Below are positions 34,808-45,472 of a DNA stretch of 64,000 bases, in pieces. The DNA is taken from positions 496,001 to 560,000 of the forward strand of contig NZ_JASSUA010000002.1 in the NCBI RefSeq assembly GCF_030227115.1, written 5' to 3'. The notes below the pieces were generated by a model. That model was not told the origin of the DNA. It worked only from the letters and a program-made list of their open reading frames with translations, and did no database searches. A program made the translations under genes and the position numbers. Each line of letters opens with the position of its first letter. Within the stretch, counting starts at the first letter, position 1. Origin of the DNA: Marinobacter sp. SS13-12. Its GTDB lineage: Bacteria; Pseudomonadota; Gammaproteobacteria; Pseudomonadales; Oleiphilaceae.

Positions 34808-35677
34808 ATGGCTGCAATTACTGCCGCAATGGTCAAAGAGCTCCGTGAGCGCACGGGCCTTGGCATGATGGAGTGCAAGAAAGCACTGGTAGAGGCTGAA
34901 GGCAGCGTTGACGCTGCAATTGAAGAGCTGCGCAAGTCTTCCGGTCTGAAGGCTGCCAAGAAAGCGGGCCGTACCGCCGCTGAAGGTGTTTCCCTGATCA
35001 AGGTGTCTGACGACAACACTGTCGCCTACATCCTGGAAGTGAACTCCGAAACTGACTTCGTTGCCCGTGATGACAACTTCATGAATTTCGCCAACGACGT
35101 TCTGAATGTTGCCTTCGAAAACGGCAAGACCGACGTTGCCGAACTGATGGAAGGCGATCTGGAAGCCAAGCGTGAAGCGCTGGTTCAGAAGATCGGCGAG
35201 AACATCACCGTTCGTCGCATCGTGCGTGTGGAAGGCCCGGTTGTGGGCGCTTACGTACACAGCACCAACAAGATTGCGTCTGTTGTGGCCCTCACCGCTG
35301 GTGATCCGGAAGTTGCACGGGACGTTGCCATGCACGTTGCCGCTGTTAACCCACGGGTTGGCAAGCCGGAAGATATGCCGGCCGACGAACTCGAGAAAGA
35401 AAAGGCCGTGATCAAGGCCCAGCCGGACATGGAAGGCAAGCCTGCCGAAATCGTCGAGAAGATGATGGGCGGCCGCATCAAGAAGTTCCTGGCGGAAAAC
35501 AGCCTGGTCGAGCAACCGTTCGTCAAGAATCCTGACCAGACTGTCGGTCAGCTGATCAAGGAAAACGGCGCCGATCTGGCCAGCTTTGTTCGTCTGGAAG
35601 TCGGTGAAGGTATTGAGAGGGAAGAAGTGGACTTCGCTGCCGAGGTCGCTGCTGCAGCGGGCACCGGTAAGTCCTGA
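34808..35677 (+). CDS. tsf: Elongation factor Ts
   Basis: The 289-residue protein is the guanine nucleotide exchange factor for EF-Tu. The N-terminal domain opens [19 protein letters not shown] and [13 protein letters not shown]. The core contains the EF-Tu contact segment [15 protein letters not shown]. The ATG at 34808 is chosen because AGAGG lies seven bases upstream; the ATG at 34802 is too close to that site, and the farther upstream frame to 34727 does not fit the family. It lies behind an intercistronic hairpin after rpsB. Confidence 0.97.
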   Translation: MAAITAAMVKELRERTGLGMMECKKALVEAEGSVDAAIEELRKSSGLKAAKKAGRTAAEGVSLIKVSDDNTVAYILEVNSETDFVARDDNFMNFANDVLNVAFENGKTDVAELMEGDLEAKREALVQKIGENITVRRIVRVEGPVVGAYVHSTNKIASVVALTAGDPEVARDVAMHVAAVNPRVGKPEDMPADELEKEKAVIKAQPDMEGKPAEIVEKMMGGRIKKFLAENSLVEQPFVKNPDQTVGQLIKENGADLASFVRLEVGEGIEREEVDFAAEVAAAAGTGKS

Positions 35678-35749
35678 TCCTTCTGACAGGTGCGCTGACG
35701 CACCGTTCGAGTCTGCCACGTTGGCTGGAGTAGTCCGGCTCTCGTGGCG

Positions 35750-35800
35750 GGCTTGTATCTGAGATACCCCTTTTTACGAGGAGTATGTCAGATACAAGCC
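35750..35800 (+). other. 13-bp perfect inverted repeat between tsf and pyrH
   Basis: GGCTTGTATCTGA (35750-35762) pairs exactly with TCAGATACAAGCC (35788-35800), leaving a 25-base loop that contains a CCCCTTTTT run. A small palindrome, GACAAGCTTGTC, follows at 35802-35813. No U tract follows the stem. It is probably an mRNA structure in the tsf-pyrH spacer or an operator-like dyad. Confidence 0.7.
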
Positions 35801-35852
35801 TGACAAGCTTGTCCTGCCAGACACCAAGCCAGACACAAAGAAGGGGATCCTC

Positions 35853-36581
35853 ATGCCGAAGTCGTCCAATACCCAGCCCAGATACAAGCGTGTTCTGCTC
35901 AAGCTCAGTGGCGAAGCCCTGGTGGGCGACCATGGTTTTGGTATTGACCCCAAAGTGCTTGATCGTATGGCGCTGGATATTGGCTCCCTGATCGGCATTG
36001 GTGTCCAGGTTGGCCTGGTGATCGGTGGTGGTAACCTGTTCCGGGGTGCTGCACTGAATGCTGCCGGCATGGACAGGGTGACGGGCGACCACATGGGAAT
36101 GCTGGCAACCGTGATGAACGGGCTGGCCATGCGCGATGCCCTTGAGCGTTCCAACATTCGTACCCGGGTTATGTCTGCCATCCCCATGAGTGGTATTGTT
36201 GAACATTACGACCGCCGCCGCGCCGTGCGTGATCTGAAAGACGGCGACGTGGTGATCTTCTGTGCGGGGACGGGAAATCCGTTTTTTACAACCGATTCAG
36301 CGGCTTGTCTGCGTGGCATCGAGATTGAAGCTGATGCCGTGCTGAAAGCCACCAAGGTTGATGGTGTTTACTCCGCGGACCCCTACAAAGACCCGACCGC
36401 GGAAAAGTACGAGCACCTCACTTACGATGAAGTGCTGGACAAGAAACTGGGCGTGATGGATCTGACCGCCATCTGCCTTGCCCGGGACCATGGCATGCCC
36501 CTTCGGGTCTTCGATATGAACCGGGCTGGGGCGCTGACCCGGATTGTCACCGGGGAATCTGAAGGCACATTGATTGAGTAA
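35853..36581 (+). CDS. pyrH: Uridylate kinase
   Basis: The 242-residue protein is bacterial UMP kinase of the amino-acid-kinase fold, making UDP from UMP and ATP and regulated by GTP and UTP. Segments [33 protein letters not shown], and [19 protein letters not shown] (phosphate and nucleotide loops) are diagnostic. The ATG at 35853 has AAGGGGA upstream. It follows tsf by 175 bases, a larger spacer than others in this cluster, and precedes frr by 42 bases. Confidence 0.98.
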   Translation: MPKSSNTQPRYKRVLLKLSGEALVGDHGFGIDPKVLDRMALDIGSLIGIGVQVGLVIGGGNLFRGAALNAAGMDRVTGDHMGMLATVMNGLAMRDALERSNIRTRVMSAIPMSGIVEHYDRRRAVRDLKDGDVVIFCAGTGNPFFTTDSAACLRGIEIEADAVLKATKVDGVYSADPYKDPTAEKYEHLTYDEVLDKKLGVMDLTAICLARDHGMPLRVFDMNRAGALTRIVTGESEGTLIE

Positions 36582-36623
36582 TCTGATTGGGACATTTTGA
36601 ACAACGAATCCGAGGATGCTGCA

Positions 36624-37181
36624 GTGATTGACGATATTAAAGCTGATGCCGAAAAGAAGATGAAGAAAAGCCTTGAGTCCCTGAACTCGGCTTTCAACAA
36701 GATCCGTACCGGTCGTGCCCACCCCTCCATTCTGGACAGCGTGATGGTTGATTATTACGGCCAGGAGACACCGCTGAAGCAGGTTTGTAGCGTGAACGTG
36801 GAAGACAACCGTACTTTGTCTGTTTCGCCCTGGGAAAAGCCGCTGCTACCGAAGATCGAGAAAGCGATCATGATGTCGGATCTGGGCCTCAACCCGTCGA
36901 ACAACGGTGAAGTCATTCGTATTCCCATGCCGATGCTGACCGAAGAAACCCGTAAGGAAATGGTCAAGCAGGCCAGGGCAGATGCGGAACATGGCAAGGT
37001 TTCCGTCCGCAACGCGCGTCGGGATGCCAACAGCGCGCTGAAAGAACTGCTGAAAGAAAAGGAAATCAACGAAGACGAAGAGCGCCACGGTGAGGATGAA
37101 ATCCAGAAATTGACCGACCGCTATATCGCCGATATCGAGAAGCAGCTAAAGGCCAAGGAAGAGGACCTGATGGCTGTCTGA
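36624..37181 (+). CDS. frr: Ribosome recycling factor
   Basis: The 185-residue protein splits the post-termination ribosome together with EF-G. It has the three-helix-bundle sequence of RRF: KIRTGRAHPSILDSVMVDYYG, VEDNRTLSVSPW, KAIMMSDLGLNPSNNG and VRNARRDANSALKELLKEKE. The GTG at 36624 (MIDDIKADAEKKM) is chosen because GAGG lies eight bases upstream and the resulting length equals that of the Escherichia coli protein. An upstream TTG at 36597 would add nine non-family residues. Confidence 0.96.
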   Translation: MIDDIKADAEKKMKKSLESLNSAFNKIRTGRAHPSILDSVMVDYYGQETPLKQVCSVNVEDNRTLSVSPWEKPLLPKIEKAIMMSDLGLNPSNNGEVIRIPMPMLTEETRKEMVKQARADAEHGKVSVRNARRDANSALKELLKEKEINEDEERHGEDEIQKLTDRYIADIEKQLKAKEEDLMAV

Positions 37182-37256
37182 GCAGCTGGTCAATTTCAGC
37201 AACACGATCAGTCAGCATCGGCACCGTTGCCGGGTGCTGGCTGGACAGGGGATTGC

Positions 37257-38027
37257 ATGACGGAAAGTGTATCCGCAGAGATTCCGGTAGCGGCTGGCAG
37301 CCAGCCCCGGCATGTGGCCATTATTATGGATGGAAACAACCGCTGGGCCAAAGCCCGGCGGTTGAAGGGCGTTGCCGGCCATAAGGCCGGTGTGAAGGCC
37401 GTCAGGTCAGTGGTGGAAACCTGTGCCCGGGAAGGGGTGGAGGTACTGACACTTTTCGCGTTCTCCAGTGAGAACTGGCGCCGCCCCGAGGACGAAGTAT
37501 CGGCGCTGATGCGTCTGTTCCTGTTTGCCCTGGAGCGGGAAGTGAAAAAGCTCCATCGCAATGATATCTGCCTACGCATTATCGGCGACCGCTCGGCCTT
37601 CAGTGCGAACCTTCAGGAACACATGAACCGTGCCGAAGAGCTCACCCGTGACAATACCCGGATGACTCTTGTCATAGCCGCAAACTACGGTGGCCACTGG
37701 GATATCACCCAGGCCAGCCGCAAAGTGGCCGAGAAGGTTCGCAAGGGTGAGCTGGCGCCTTCGGATATCACCGACGACCTGATACAGCAGCACCTCTCCA
37801 TTGGCGATTTGCCCATGCCCGACCTGATGATCAGGACGGCAGGTGAGCAACGCATCAGCAATTTCATGCTCTGGCACCTGGCTTACACCGAGTTGTATTT
37901 CTCTCCTGTTTACTGGCCGGATTTCCGTGAACAGGAAATGAGCCAGGCGCTACAGGCGTATGCGGGCCGGAAACGCCGATTTGGTCAGACCGATGACCAG
38001 ATCGCCAGCGTGTCATCGGAACAATAA
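37257..38027 (+). CDS. uppS: Undecaprenyl diphosphate synthase (cis-prenyltransferase)
   Basis: The 256-residue protein makes undecaprenyl diphosphate, the lipid carrier for peptidoglycan and other envelope polymers. The catalytic Asp is in HVAIIMDGNNRWAKAR, followed by AGHKAGVKAVR, FAFSSENWRRP and the allylic-substrate segment MIRTAGEQRISNFMLW. The ATG at 37257 (MTESVSAEI) has AGGGGA four bases upstream; an in-frame ATG at 37227 is less likely. Located 75 bases after frr and 22 bases before cdsA. Confidence 0.96.
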   Translation: MTESVSAEIPVAAGSQPRHVAIIMDGNNRWAKARRLKGVAGHKAGVKAVRSVVETCAREGVEVLTLFAFSSENWRRPEDEVSALMRLFLFALEREVKKLHRNDICLRIIGDRSAFSANLQEHMNRAEELTRDNTRMTLVIAANYGGHWDITQASRKVAEKVRKGELAPSDITDDLIQQHLSIGDLPMPDLMIRTAGEQRISNFMLWHLAYTELYFSPVYWPDFREQEMSQALQAYAGRKRRFGQTDDQIASVSSEQ

Positions 38028-38049
38028 CGACAAGATAGCGAACGATACC

Positions 38050-38889
38050 GTGCTTAAAACCCGTATTATTACCGCGCTGATACTGGCGCCTATTGCCATC
38101 GGCGGCATTTTCTTCCTGCCGCCCCTGGGCTTCGCCCTGTTTACCGGTGCTATCATCACGATTGGCGCCTGGGAGTGGGCCAATATGTCCGGCATAGTGG
38201 CGCCTGCGGCCCGTATAGCCTATGCCCTGGTGGTTGCTGCGGTTCTCTATGGTCTGCTGAATGTACCGGCCGTGGCTGTTCTTTGGCTGGCCCTGTTCTG
38301 GTGGGTTCTGTGTTTTTTGCTGGTGCGACGCTATCCGGCCGGTTCCGAGCGCTGGGGCAGTGTGCCGGCCCGGGCTATCATGGGGCTTCTGGTACTGGTT
38401 CCCGCTTGGGTCGGGCTCAACCATATCCGCACCGGCGGCTTTGAGTTTGGTGAAATCACCAACAGCCTGTTGGTGATTCTCTACGTTTTCTGCGTGGTGT
38501 GGGTAGCGGATATTGGTGCCTATTTCTCTGGCCGTGCTTTCGGCAAGGCCAAGCTTGCGCCACGGGTCAGTCCTGGCAAGTCCTGGGCCGGTGTATGGGG
38601 TGGCCTGGTGGCTGTTGCCGTGTTCGCGGTCATTATCAGCACGCTGGCCTCGGCAACCGTGGCCCAGTCTGGTCTGCTGGTTATCGCCAGCCTGGTGACC
38701 GGTGCTGTTTCGGTGCTGGGCGACCTGCTTGAAAGCATGCTCAAACGTTTCCGCGGCATCAAAGACAGCAGCCAGCTGTTGCCGGGCCACGGTGGCATCA
38801 TGGACAGAATCGACAGCCTGACGGCAGCCATTCCTGTATTCGCGCTGCTTGTTACGCTGCTTGGTTGGCTGACCACGGGGCAATGGTGA
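38050..38889 (+). CDS. cdsA: Phosphatidate cytidylyltransferase
   Basis: The 279-residue polytopic membrane protein makes CDP-diacylglycerol from phosphatidic acid and CTP. Several hydrophobic segments run through the protein, beginning with [18 protein letters not shown]. The family signature is in the C-terminal part: [19 protein letters not shown] and [14 protein letters not shown], with the metal-binding Asp. The GTG at 38050-38052 gives the normal N-terminus; no strong ribosome site is visible. The end overlaps the start of dxr by seven bases. Confidence 0.95.
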   Translation: MLKTRIITALILAPIAIGGIFFLPPLGFALFTGAIITIGAWEWANMSGIVAPAARIAYALVVAAVLYGLLNVPAVAVLWLALFWWVLCFLLVRRYPAGSERWGSVPARAIMGLLVLVPAWVGLNHIRTGGFEFGEITNSLLVILYVFCVVWVADIGAYFSGRAFGKAKLAPRVSPGKSWAGVWGGLVAVAVFAVIISTLASATVAQSGLLVIASLVTGAVSVLGDLLESMLKRFRGIKDSSQLLPGHGGIMDRIDSLTAAIPVFALLVTLLGWLTTGQW

Positions 38890-40076
38890 CCCCTGTGAAG
38901 CGATCCATAACGATACTGGGTGCAACAGGCTCCATAGGCCTGAATACGCTGGACGTCGTCCGCCGGCATCCGGATCGTTTTGCGGTGCATGCGCTGACCG
39001 CTAGTACCAGTGTCGAGAGCATGGCGGAACTGTGCCATGAATTTCGCCCCCGCTATGCGGTGATGGCGGATCAGCAAGCCGCCCGGGCGTTAATCGAGGT
39101 ACTTTCAGATCTGCCATCGGTAACCGTTCTCAGTGGTAATGAAGCGCTGGGCCAGGTGGCGGCAGATGCCGAAGCCGATACCGTGATGGCCGCGATTGTT
39201 GGCGCGGCCGGCCTGCCACCCACATTGGCGGCTGTGCGGGCTGGCAAGCGTGTATTGCTGGCCAACAAGGAAGCGCTGGTGATGTCCGGCAAGCTGTTCA
39301 TGGACGCGGTCGCTGCCTCCGGGGCGGAAGTGCTGCCAATCGACAGCGAGCACAATGCGATTTTTCAGTGCATGCCCCCCGACAAAATCCGCAATACTGG
39401 CAGCGCAGGCATCACCCGCATTCTGCTGACGGCATCGGGTGGCCCTTTCCGTACCCATTCTGCCGAGGCGCTGCGTCATGTGTTGCCGGCAGAGGCCTGT
39501 GCGCATCCCAACTGGTCCATGGGCCAGAAAATCTCGGTGGATTCGGCAACACTGATGAATAAAGGGCTGGAATTAATCGAGGCCTGCTGGCTGTTCAATA
39601 CCACGCCGGAAATGATCGAAGTGCATGTGCATCCGGAAAGCATCATTCACTCCATGGTTGAATACGCCGATGGCTCCGTGCTTGCCCAGCTCGGCAGCCC
39701 CGACATGCGCACGCCGATTGCCAACGGCCTGGCCTGGCCTGAGCGAATCGACGCCGGGGTGGCACCGTTGGATCTTTTCCGTATCGGGCAGTTCAATTTC
39801 GAAAGGCCCGATCTTGAGCGCTTTCCCTGCCTGCGGCTTGCTGCCGAGGCTTTTCAGCAGGGCGGAACCGCGCCAGCTGTACTGAATGCGGCGAATGAAG
39901 AGGCGGTGGCAGCGTTTCTTGCTGGTAAACTGGGTTTTGCCGACATTCCCTTTATCATTGAGCAGACCCTGGCGGCCACCGAGGTTGTGCCGGCCGACAG
40001 TTTCGAAACCATCTTTGCCAAGGATGCCGAAGCCCGCGCCCTGGCCCGGGAACAGATCCTGGGGCGGGCTGTCTGA
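38883..40076 (+). CDS. dxr: 1-deoxy-D-xylulose 5-phosphate reductoisomerase
   Basis: The 397-residue protein converts 1-deoxyxylulose 5-phosphate to methylerythritol 4-phosphate with NADPH, the second step of the non-mevalonate isoprenoid route that feeds UppS. Motifs include the NADPH-binding [45 protein letters not shown] with the metal-binding Asp and Glu, and [18 protein letters not shown]. The ATG at 38883 lies inside the end of cdsA; a GTG at 38886 is an alternative. Confidence 0.96.
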   Translation: MVTPVKRSITILGATGSIGLNTLDVVRRHPDRFAVHALTASTSVESMAELCHEFRPRYAVMADQQAARALIEVLSDLPSVTVLSGNEALGQVAADAEADTVMAAIVGAAGLPPTLAAVRAGKRVLLANKEALVMSGKLFMDAVAASGAEVLPIDSEHNAIFQCMPPDKIRNTGSAGITRILLTASGGPFRTHSAEALRHVLPAEACAHPNWSMGQKISVDSATLMNKGLELIEACWLFNTTPEMIEVHVHPESIIHSMVEYADGSVLAQLGSPDMRTPIANGLAWPERIDAGVAPLDLFRIGQFNFERPDLERFPCLRLAAEAFQQGGTAPAVLNAANEEAVAAFLAGKLGFADIPFIIEQTLAATEVVPADSFETIFAKDAEARALAREQILGRAV

Positions 40077-40124
40077 TTCAGGCGGGCCCGGCGGGCGGGC
40101 TGATCAAACTCAACAGAGAACACT

Positions 40125-41474
40125 ATGCAGATAGTTGAAACCATACTGGCGCTGGTACTGACGCTGGGCATTCTGGTAACCCTTCATGAGTTCGGTCACT
40201 TCTGGGTGGCGCGGCGCTGTGGGGTAAAGGTGCTGCGTTTTTCGGTGGGTTTTGGCAAGCCATTGTTCTCCTGGTACGACCGCCAGGGTACCGAGTTTGC
40301 GGTTGCCGCCATTCCGCTTGGTGGCTATGTAAAGATGCTGGACGAGCGGGAAGGGCCGGTACCTGAGGACGAGAAGCATCTGGCCTTCAACTCCAAGCCG
40401 CCGTCAAAACGCATAGCCATTGCAGCGGCCGGCCCGGTGGCCAACTTCCTGTTTGCCATATTTGCGTACTGGCTGCTCAGCGTAGTGGGTTTCACCACCG
40501 TCGCGCCCATCATCGGAGAGGTTAACGAGGGCAGCGTTGCTGACCGCGTGGGGCTCGCCTCTGGTATGGAAATCCACGAGGTTGACGGGCACCGGGTAAC
40601 GTCCTGGCGTGACGTGAACATGCGCCTGCTTGAGCGGACCGGCGAGTTCGGTGAAATAACCATTGATGTCTCCCGTGACGGAAGCCGGGGCACGCTGACA
40701 GGGTCCCTGGACGGATGGCGCCTCAATGACGAGAACCCTAACCCTTTGGGTGAATTCGGCGTCACGCCCTGGCGGCCGGATGTACCGCCTGTCCTGGGAC
40801 AGATTGTCGCTGGAGGAAGGGCTGAAGCTGCGGGCCTGAAGTCCGGTGACCGGGTGGTTGCGGTAGATGGAGAACCGGTGTCTGACTGGTTCGAGCTGGT
40901 CTCGTTTATTCGGGAAGCCCCCGAAACACCACTGGAGCTAACGGTTGAGCGTGACGGCCGCACTCAGCAGATTGTGGTAACACCTGCAGAAAACAAGGCA
41001 GACGACGGCACGGTTACCGGGCTTGTGGGGGCCGGCGTCAGTGAAGTGACATGGCCCGATGAAGTGCTGCGGGATGTCAGCTACGGGCCCCTGGCCGCGA
41101 TCCCCAACGCCGTATCCGAAACCTGGGGTGACACCCGGCTGACCCTGGTTGCTATCAAAAAAATGGTGACCGGGCTGCTGTCTCCCTCTAACCTTAGTGG
41201 CCCGATTACCATTGCAAGGATAGCCGAAGCCAGTGTAAGTTCCGGCTTTGAAGATTTTGTACGTTTTCTTGCCTACCTCAGTGTCAGCCTCGGGGTGCTG
41301 AATCTGTTGCCAGTACCGGTTCTGGATGGTGGGCATATTGTCTATTACACCATCGAAGCCATCCGTAAAAAGCCGCTTTCCGAACAGGCACAGGCTTTCG
41401 GGTTACGTATTGGTATGGCAATGATCCTCACATTAATGGTGTTTGCACTTTACAACGACCTGATGCGGTTGTGA
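40125..41474 (+). CDS. rseP: Site-2 protease RseP
   Basis: The 449-residue inner-membrane zinc protease cleaves the anti-sigma factor RseA within the membrane after DegS, releasing sigma-E, and clears remnant signal peptides. The zinc motif HEFGH is in VTLHEFGHFWVARR (about residues 21-34). Two PDZ-like domains follow (EGSVADRVGLASGMEI and GRAEAAGLKSGDRVV). The C-terminal metal ligand segment is PVPVLDGGHIVYY. The position between dxr and bamA is the usual one. Confidence 0.97.
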   Translation: MQIVETILALVLTLGILVTLHEFGHFWVARRCGVKVLRFSVGFGKPLFSWYDRQGTEFAVAAIPLGGYVKMLDEREGPVPEDEKHLAFNSKPPSKRIAIAAAGPVANFLFAIFAYWLLSVVGFTTVAPIIGEVNEGSVADRVGLASGMEIHEVDGHRVTSWRDVNMRLLERTGEFGEITIDVSRDGSRGTLTGSLDGWRLNDENPNPLGEFGVTPWRPDVPPVLGQIVAGGRAEAAGLKSGDRVVAVDGEPVSDWFELVSFIREAPETPLELTVERDGRTQQIVVTPAENKADDGTVTGLVGAGVSEVTWPDEVLRDVSYGPLAAIPNAVSETWGDTRLTLVAIKKMVTGLLSPSNLSGPITIARIAEASVSSGFEDFVRFLAYLSVSLGVLNLLPVPVLDGGHIVYYTIEAIRKKPLSEQAQAFGLRIGMAMILTLMVFALYNDLMRL

Positions 41475-41517
41475 GAATTGCGAACTCCTTACGCGCATCA
41501 ACAGGCGAAATTATTGA

Positions 41518-43836
41518 ATGAGACGTTCTTTTCTGGGTTTAGCTGTAGGTCTGGCAATCGCCACTTCCGCCATGAAACCGGCTCTGGCTGATGAATTCAC
41601 CGTATCTGACATTGAGGTAGAAGGCCTTCAGCGGGTATCCGCAGGAACGGTATTCTCTGCATTTCCCGTATCCATCGGCGAGCCTGTTGATGAAGTTGAA
41701 CTGGCTTCCGCCATCAAGGACCTGTTTCGTACCGGGCTGTTTACCGATATCGAGGCGAGCCGGGACGGTGGTGTGCTGATCCTGACCGTCAAGGAGCGGC
41801 CATCAATCACCTCCATCGACATTGATGGCAACAAGAACATCGAAACCGACATGCTGATGGACGCGCTGTCCGGTGCCGGCCTGCAGGAAGGCCAGGTGTT
41901 TCGCCGCGCCACCCTGGAGCGGCTGGAACTGGAGATTCTGCGGTCTTATATCAGTCAGGGCCGTTACAACGCCCGCGTAAAGGCAACGGCCGAAGATCTC
42001 CCGCGCAATCGGGTTGCCATCCGGCTGGATATCAATGAAGGCACAGTGGCAGCCATTCAGCATCTCAACATTGTTGGCAACGACGCCTTCGACGATGAAA
42101 CCCTGCTGGATCTGTTCGAGCTGAGAACCACCAGCTGGTGGAACTCCATCACCAACTCCGACAAGTACGCCCGAGAGCGCCTGAGCGGCGACCTGGAGTC
42201 CCTGCGGTCTTTCTATCTTGATCGTGGCTATATCGACTTCAACGTCGAATCCAGCCAGGTGTCCATCTCGCCTGACAAGAAGCAGGTGTTCATTGCGATC
42301 TCCCTGAATGAAGGGCCCCAATACACGGTTTCCGACGTCAATCTGCGTGGCGAGCTCATCGTTGATGAGGAAGAGCTGCGCGAGCTTATCCCCATTGAAG
42401 AGGGTGACGTATTTTCCCGTTCCCGCATGACGGCGATTTCCGAGTCGCTGTCCAGGCGTCTCGGCCGTGAAGGTTATGCCTTTGCCAGCGTAAACGCCGT
42501 GCCGGAGCCAGGCGAGGATGACACCGCATCAGTCACCTTCTTTGTGGAACCCGGCAAGCGGGCCTACGTCCGGCGCATCAATTTTGATGGCAACGTTTCC
42601 ACAAGAGACGACGTGCTGCGCCAGGAAATGACCCAGATGGAAGGCGGTGTGGCGTCAACAGACAGAATCGAGTTTTCCAAAACACAACTGGAGCGGCTTG
42701 GTTTCTTCCAGACCGTGGATGTGGAGACGGTTCCGGTCCCCGGTACCGACGACCTTGTAGACGTCAACTACTCGGTGGCGGAGCAGGCAACGGGCAGCCT
42801 CTCGGCGTCTGTTGGCTTCTCCCAGGCTTCCGGCGTTATCCTCGGGGCCAACGTGTCCGAGAACAACTTCTTCGGCAGCGGTAAGCGGGTATCCTTTGGC
42901 GTAAATGTCAGCGACTCCATCAAGAGCGCCAACTTCTCCTACCTGGATCCTTACTACACCGTGGACGGCGTAAGCCGGGGCTTCAGCGTGTTCGCCCGTG
43001 AAACCGATTTCGAAGAGCAGGATATTTCATCCTACCTGCTGGATGAGTATGGCGGCCGGGTCACTTTCGGGTACCCCACCGACAACGTCACCCGGCTGAA
43101 CTTTGGTCTTGGTTATACTCTCTCCAAGGTCAAGGAGGGCGCGTTTACCTCCGAGGAAGTGCGCACCTTTATCGACGAAGAAGGTAACGACTTCAACAAC
43201 TACTTCCTGTTCGGTTCATGGCGCCGCAGTACTCTGAACCGGGGCGTTCTGCCGACTGATGGTTACAGCGTTTCCCTGTCCACGGATATTGCCGTGCCCG
43301 GCAGTGACCTTACGTTCTATAAAGTGAACCAGAAAACCGAGTTCTATCAGCCGTTCAATGAGAACCAGACCTGGGTCTTCCGCGCACGTTCAGAAATCGG
43401 CTATGGTGATGGATACAGCGGACGAACAGTGATGCCGTTTTACGAGCACTTCTATGCCGGCGGTTATGGTTCGGTGCGCGGATATGAGGCAAACTCTCTG
43501 GGGCCTCGGGCCACAAATGCGCCCAACGACTTCTCTGACCCGGACCCGTTCGGCGGCAGCCTGCTGACGGAGGGCAGTCTTGAGCTGATCTTCCCCACGC
43601 CGTTTGCCGGCGATACCCGCTCAATGAGAACGGCGTTCTTCGTGGATGCGGGGCAGGTGTTTGACGCTGACCGCAACTTTGACCCGGCTCTGGATGAAGT
43701 CCGGCTGTCGGCTGGTGTAGGATTCCAGTGGATCACAGCGGTTGGTCCGCTGGCATTCAGTCTTGCCAAACCTCTGAACGACAAGAGTGGCGACGATACC
43801 CAGATATTCCAGTTCTCCCTGGGGCAGACATTCTGA
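41518..43836 (+). CDS. bamA: Outer membrane protein assembly factor BamA
   Basis: The 772-residue protein inserts beta-barrel proteins into the outer membrane. It has a signal peptide (LGLAVGLAIATSAMKPALA, cleavage near residue 25), five POTRA domains (about 26-420) and a 16-strand barrel (about 430-772). The conserved lid/loop 6 motif appears as GYGSVRGYEAN. The last residue is Phe after FQFSLGQT, the C-terminal signature for outer membrane barrels. Begins 43 bases after rseP. Confidence 0.97.
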   Translation: MRRSFLGLAVGLAIATSAMKPALADEFTVSDIEVEGLQRVSAGTVFSAFPVSIGEPVDEVELASAIKDLFRTGLFTDIEASRDGGVLILTVKERPSITSIDIDGNKNIETDMLMDALSGAGLQEGQVFRRATLERLELEILRSYISQGRYNARVKATAEDLPRNRVAIRLDINEGTVAAIQHLNIVGNDAFDDETLLDLFELRTTSWWNSITNSDKYARERLSGDLESLRSFYLDRGYIDFNVESSQVSISPDKKQVFIAISLNEGPQYTVSDVNLRGELIVDEEELRELIPIEEGDVFSRSRMTAISESLSRRLGREGYAFASVNAVPEPGEDDTASVTFFVEPGKRAYVRRINFDGNVSTRDDVLRQEMTQMEGGVASTDRIEFSKTQLERLGFFQTVDVETVPVPGTDDLVDVNYSVAEQATGSLSASVGFSQASGVILGANVSENNFFGSGKRVSFGVNVSDSIKSANFSYLDPYYTVDGVSRGFSVFARETDFEEQDISSYLLDEYGGRVTFGYPTDNVTRLNFGLGYTLSKVKEGAFTSEEVRTFIDEEGNDFNNYFLFGSWRRSTLNRGVLPTDGYSVSLSTDIAVPGSDLTFYKVNQKTEFYQPFNENQTWVFRARSEIGYGDGYSGRTVMPFYEHFYAGGYGSVRGYEANSLGPRATNAPNDFSDPDPFGGSLLTEGSLELIFPTPFAGDTRSMRTAFFVDAGQVFDADRNFDPALDEVRLSAGVGFQWITAVGPLAFSLAKPLNDKSGDDTQIFQFSLGQTF

Positions 43837-43886
43837 TCAGAGAGCGAACGGAAACGCGGTAATAATTGAAAAACAGGAGAAATAAC

Positions 43887-44384
43887 ATGTTCCGATTGTC
43901 CATGGCAGTATTGTTGGCTGCTCTGATGGCAACCACCACGGTTGCAGCTGAAACTCGTATTGGCGTGGTTGATTTGCGCCAGGCACTGTTCTCGTCCAAA
44001 GATGCAAAAGCATTCAGTGAGCAGATGCAGCGGGATTTTTCCGCTGAGGAAGCAAAGGTCAGGGAGGCTCAGGAGGCCGCCCGAAATCTGCAGGCGCGCC
44101 TGGAGAAAGACGGCGCCATGATGAATGAGTCTGAACGCACCAAAATGACCGCCGAATTCCAGGAAAAGGTCAAGGAGTTCAACTTTCTCAAGCAGCGCCT
44201 GGATTCCACTGTGGCAAACCGCAAACAGCAGTTTCTGGAAGACGCCCGCCCGGAAGTGGATGCAGCCGTCAAGGAATTGCTGGACGAGCATGATCTCGAC
44301 CTGATTCTACCCAGTGAGGCCGTTGTGTACGTCAAGCCCGACATGAATCTGACGGAAGAGCTGCTGGAGAAGCTGGACCGCTGA
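43887..44384 (+). CDS. skp: OmpH/Skp family periplasmic chaperone
   Basis: The 165-residue protein has a signal peptide cleaved near VAAE (residue 21) and then the Skp core: TRIGVVDLRQALFSSKDAKAF, a long charged coiled-coil region (about 50-120), and a closing AAVKELLDEHDLDLILPSEA strand. Skp holds unfolded outer membrane proteins in the periplasm and passes them to BamA, whose gene is immediately upstream. The ATG at 43887 has AGGAG nine bases upstream; a TTG at 43866 is rejected. Confidence 0.94.
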   Translation: MFRLSMAVLLAALMATTTVAAETRIGVVDLRQALFSSKDAKAFSEQMQRDFSAEEAKVREAQEAARNLQARLEKDGAMMNESERTKMTAEFQEKVKEFNFLKQRLDSTVANRKQQFLEDARPEVDAAVKELLDEHDLDLILPSEAVVYVKPDMNLTEELLEKLDR

Positions 44385-44435
44385 TAACGGCGGGACTGGT
44401 AATGGCCAGCCCGGAAAAACCTTGTGGAGCTGATA

Positions 44436-45461
44436 ATGACTAAGCGTTCATACCGGCTGGGCGATATTGCCTCTGAGCTTGGGGCGGAACTCAGGGGCGA
44501 TCCCGATACCGACATCGGCGGGATTGCCACGCTTCAGGCGGCGGCTCCGGGCCAGATCGCATTCCTGGCTAATCCCTCCTACGCACGTTATCTTGCAGAC
44601 ACCAGGGCTTCGGCGGTTATCGTCTCTCCATCGGTCGCTGATCAGTGCTCTACCAATGTCCTGTTACTGGACAATCCTTACCTTGGATATGCTCGTCTGA
44701 GCCACTGGTTTGATCCTGCGCCTGTACCACGGCCTGGTGTTCACAAGTCTGCGGTGGTTGACCCGTCAGCGCAGGTATCGCAAAGCGCCAGTATCGGGCC
44801 ACAGGCCGTTGTCGAGGCCGAGGCGGTTATTGGTGACCACGTGGTGATCGGTGCCGGCAGTATCATTGGCGCCCGCTGCACGGTTGGTGAACATTCAGTG
44901 CTGCGCCCGCGCGTTACCCTTGCTCACGACATTGTGCTGGGCAAGCGTTGTCATATTCTGAGTGGTGCAGTTATCGGTTCGGACGGCTTCGGGTTTGCCA
45001 ATGAAAAAGGCGCCTGGCACCGGATCGCGCAACTTGGCCGGGTAGTCCTTGGCGATGATGTTGAAGTCGGGGCGAATACCACGATTGATCGCGGTGCGCT
45101 CGACGACACCGTCATTGGCAATGGTGTGAAGCTCGATAATCTCATTCAGATAGCACATAACGTGAGTATTGGTGATCACAGCGCCATGGCGGCAATGGTT
45201 GGAATTGCCGGCAGCACCCGGGTCGGCAGCCATTGCGTCTTCGGTGGCCAGTCGGGAGTGGCAGGCCATCTGACGATTGGTGATCAGGTACACCTGACGG
45301 GCATGACCCTGGTTTCGAATGATATAGCGGAACCTGGCGTGTATTCATCGGGAACCAGTGCCGACACCAACCGGCAATGGCGCAAGAATGCCGTGCGTTT
45401 TCGTCAGCTCGATGCCATGGCGCGTCGGCTAAAAGAACTGGAAAAGAAAATAGAAGGCTGA
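44436..45461 (+). CDS. lpxD: UDP-3-O-(3-hydroxyacyl)glucosamine N-acyltransferase
   Basis: The 341-residue protein adds the second acyl chain to the glucosamine in lipid A synthesis. The N-terminal uridine-binding domain (about 1-105; [34 protein letters not shown]) is followed by a left-handed beta helix of hexapeptide repeats. Within it lies the catalytic His in [18 protein letters not shown]. The ATG at 44436 follows GGAG by six bases; a GTG at 44424 would leave no ribosome site. Confidence 0.96.
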   Translation: MTKRSYRLGDIASELGAELRGDPDTDIGGIATLQAAAPGQIAFLANPSYARYLADTRASAVIVSPSVADQCSTNVLLLDNPYLGYARLSHWFDPAPVPRPGVHKSAVVDPSAQVSQSASIGPQAVVEAEAVIGDHVVIGAGSIIGARCTVGEHSVLRPRVTLAHDIVLGKRCHILSGAVIGSDGFGFANEKGAWHRIAQLGRVVLGDDVEVGANTTIDRGALDDTVIGNGVKLDNLIQIAHNVSIGDHSAMAAMVGIAGSTRVGSHCVFGGQSGVAGHLTIGDQVHLTGMTLVSNDIAEPGVYSSGTSADTNRQWRKNAVRFRQLDAMARRLKELEKKIEG

Positions 45462-45472
45462 GGCCGTTACTG

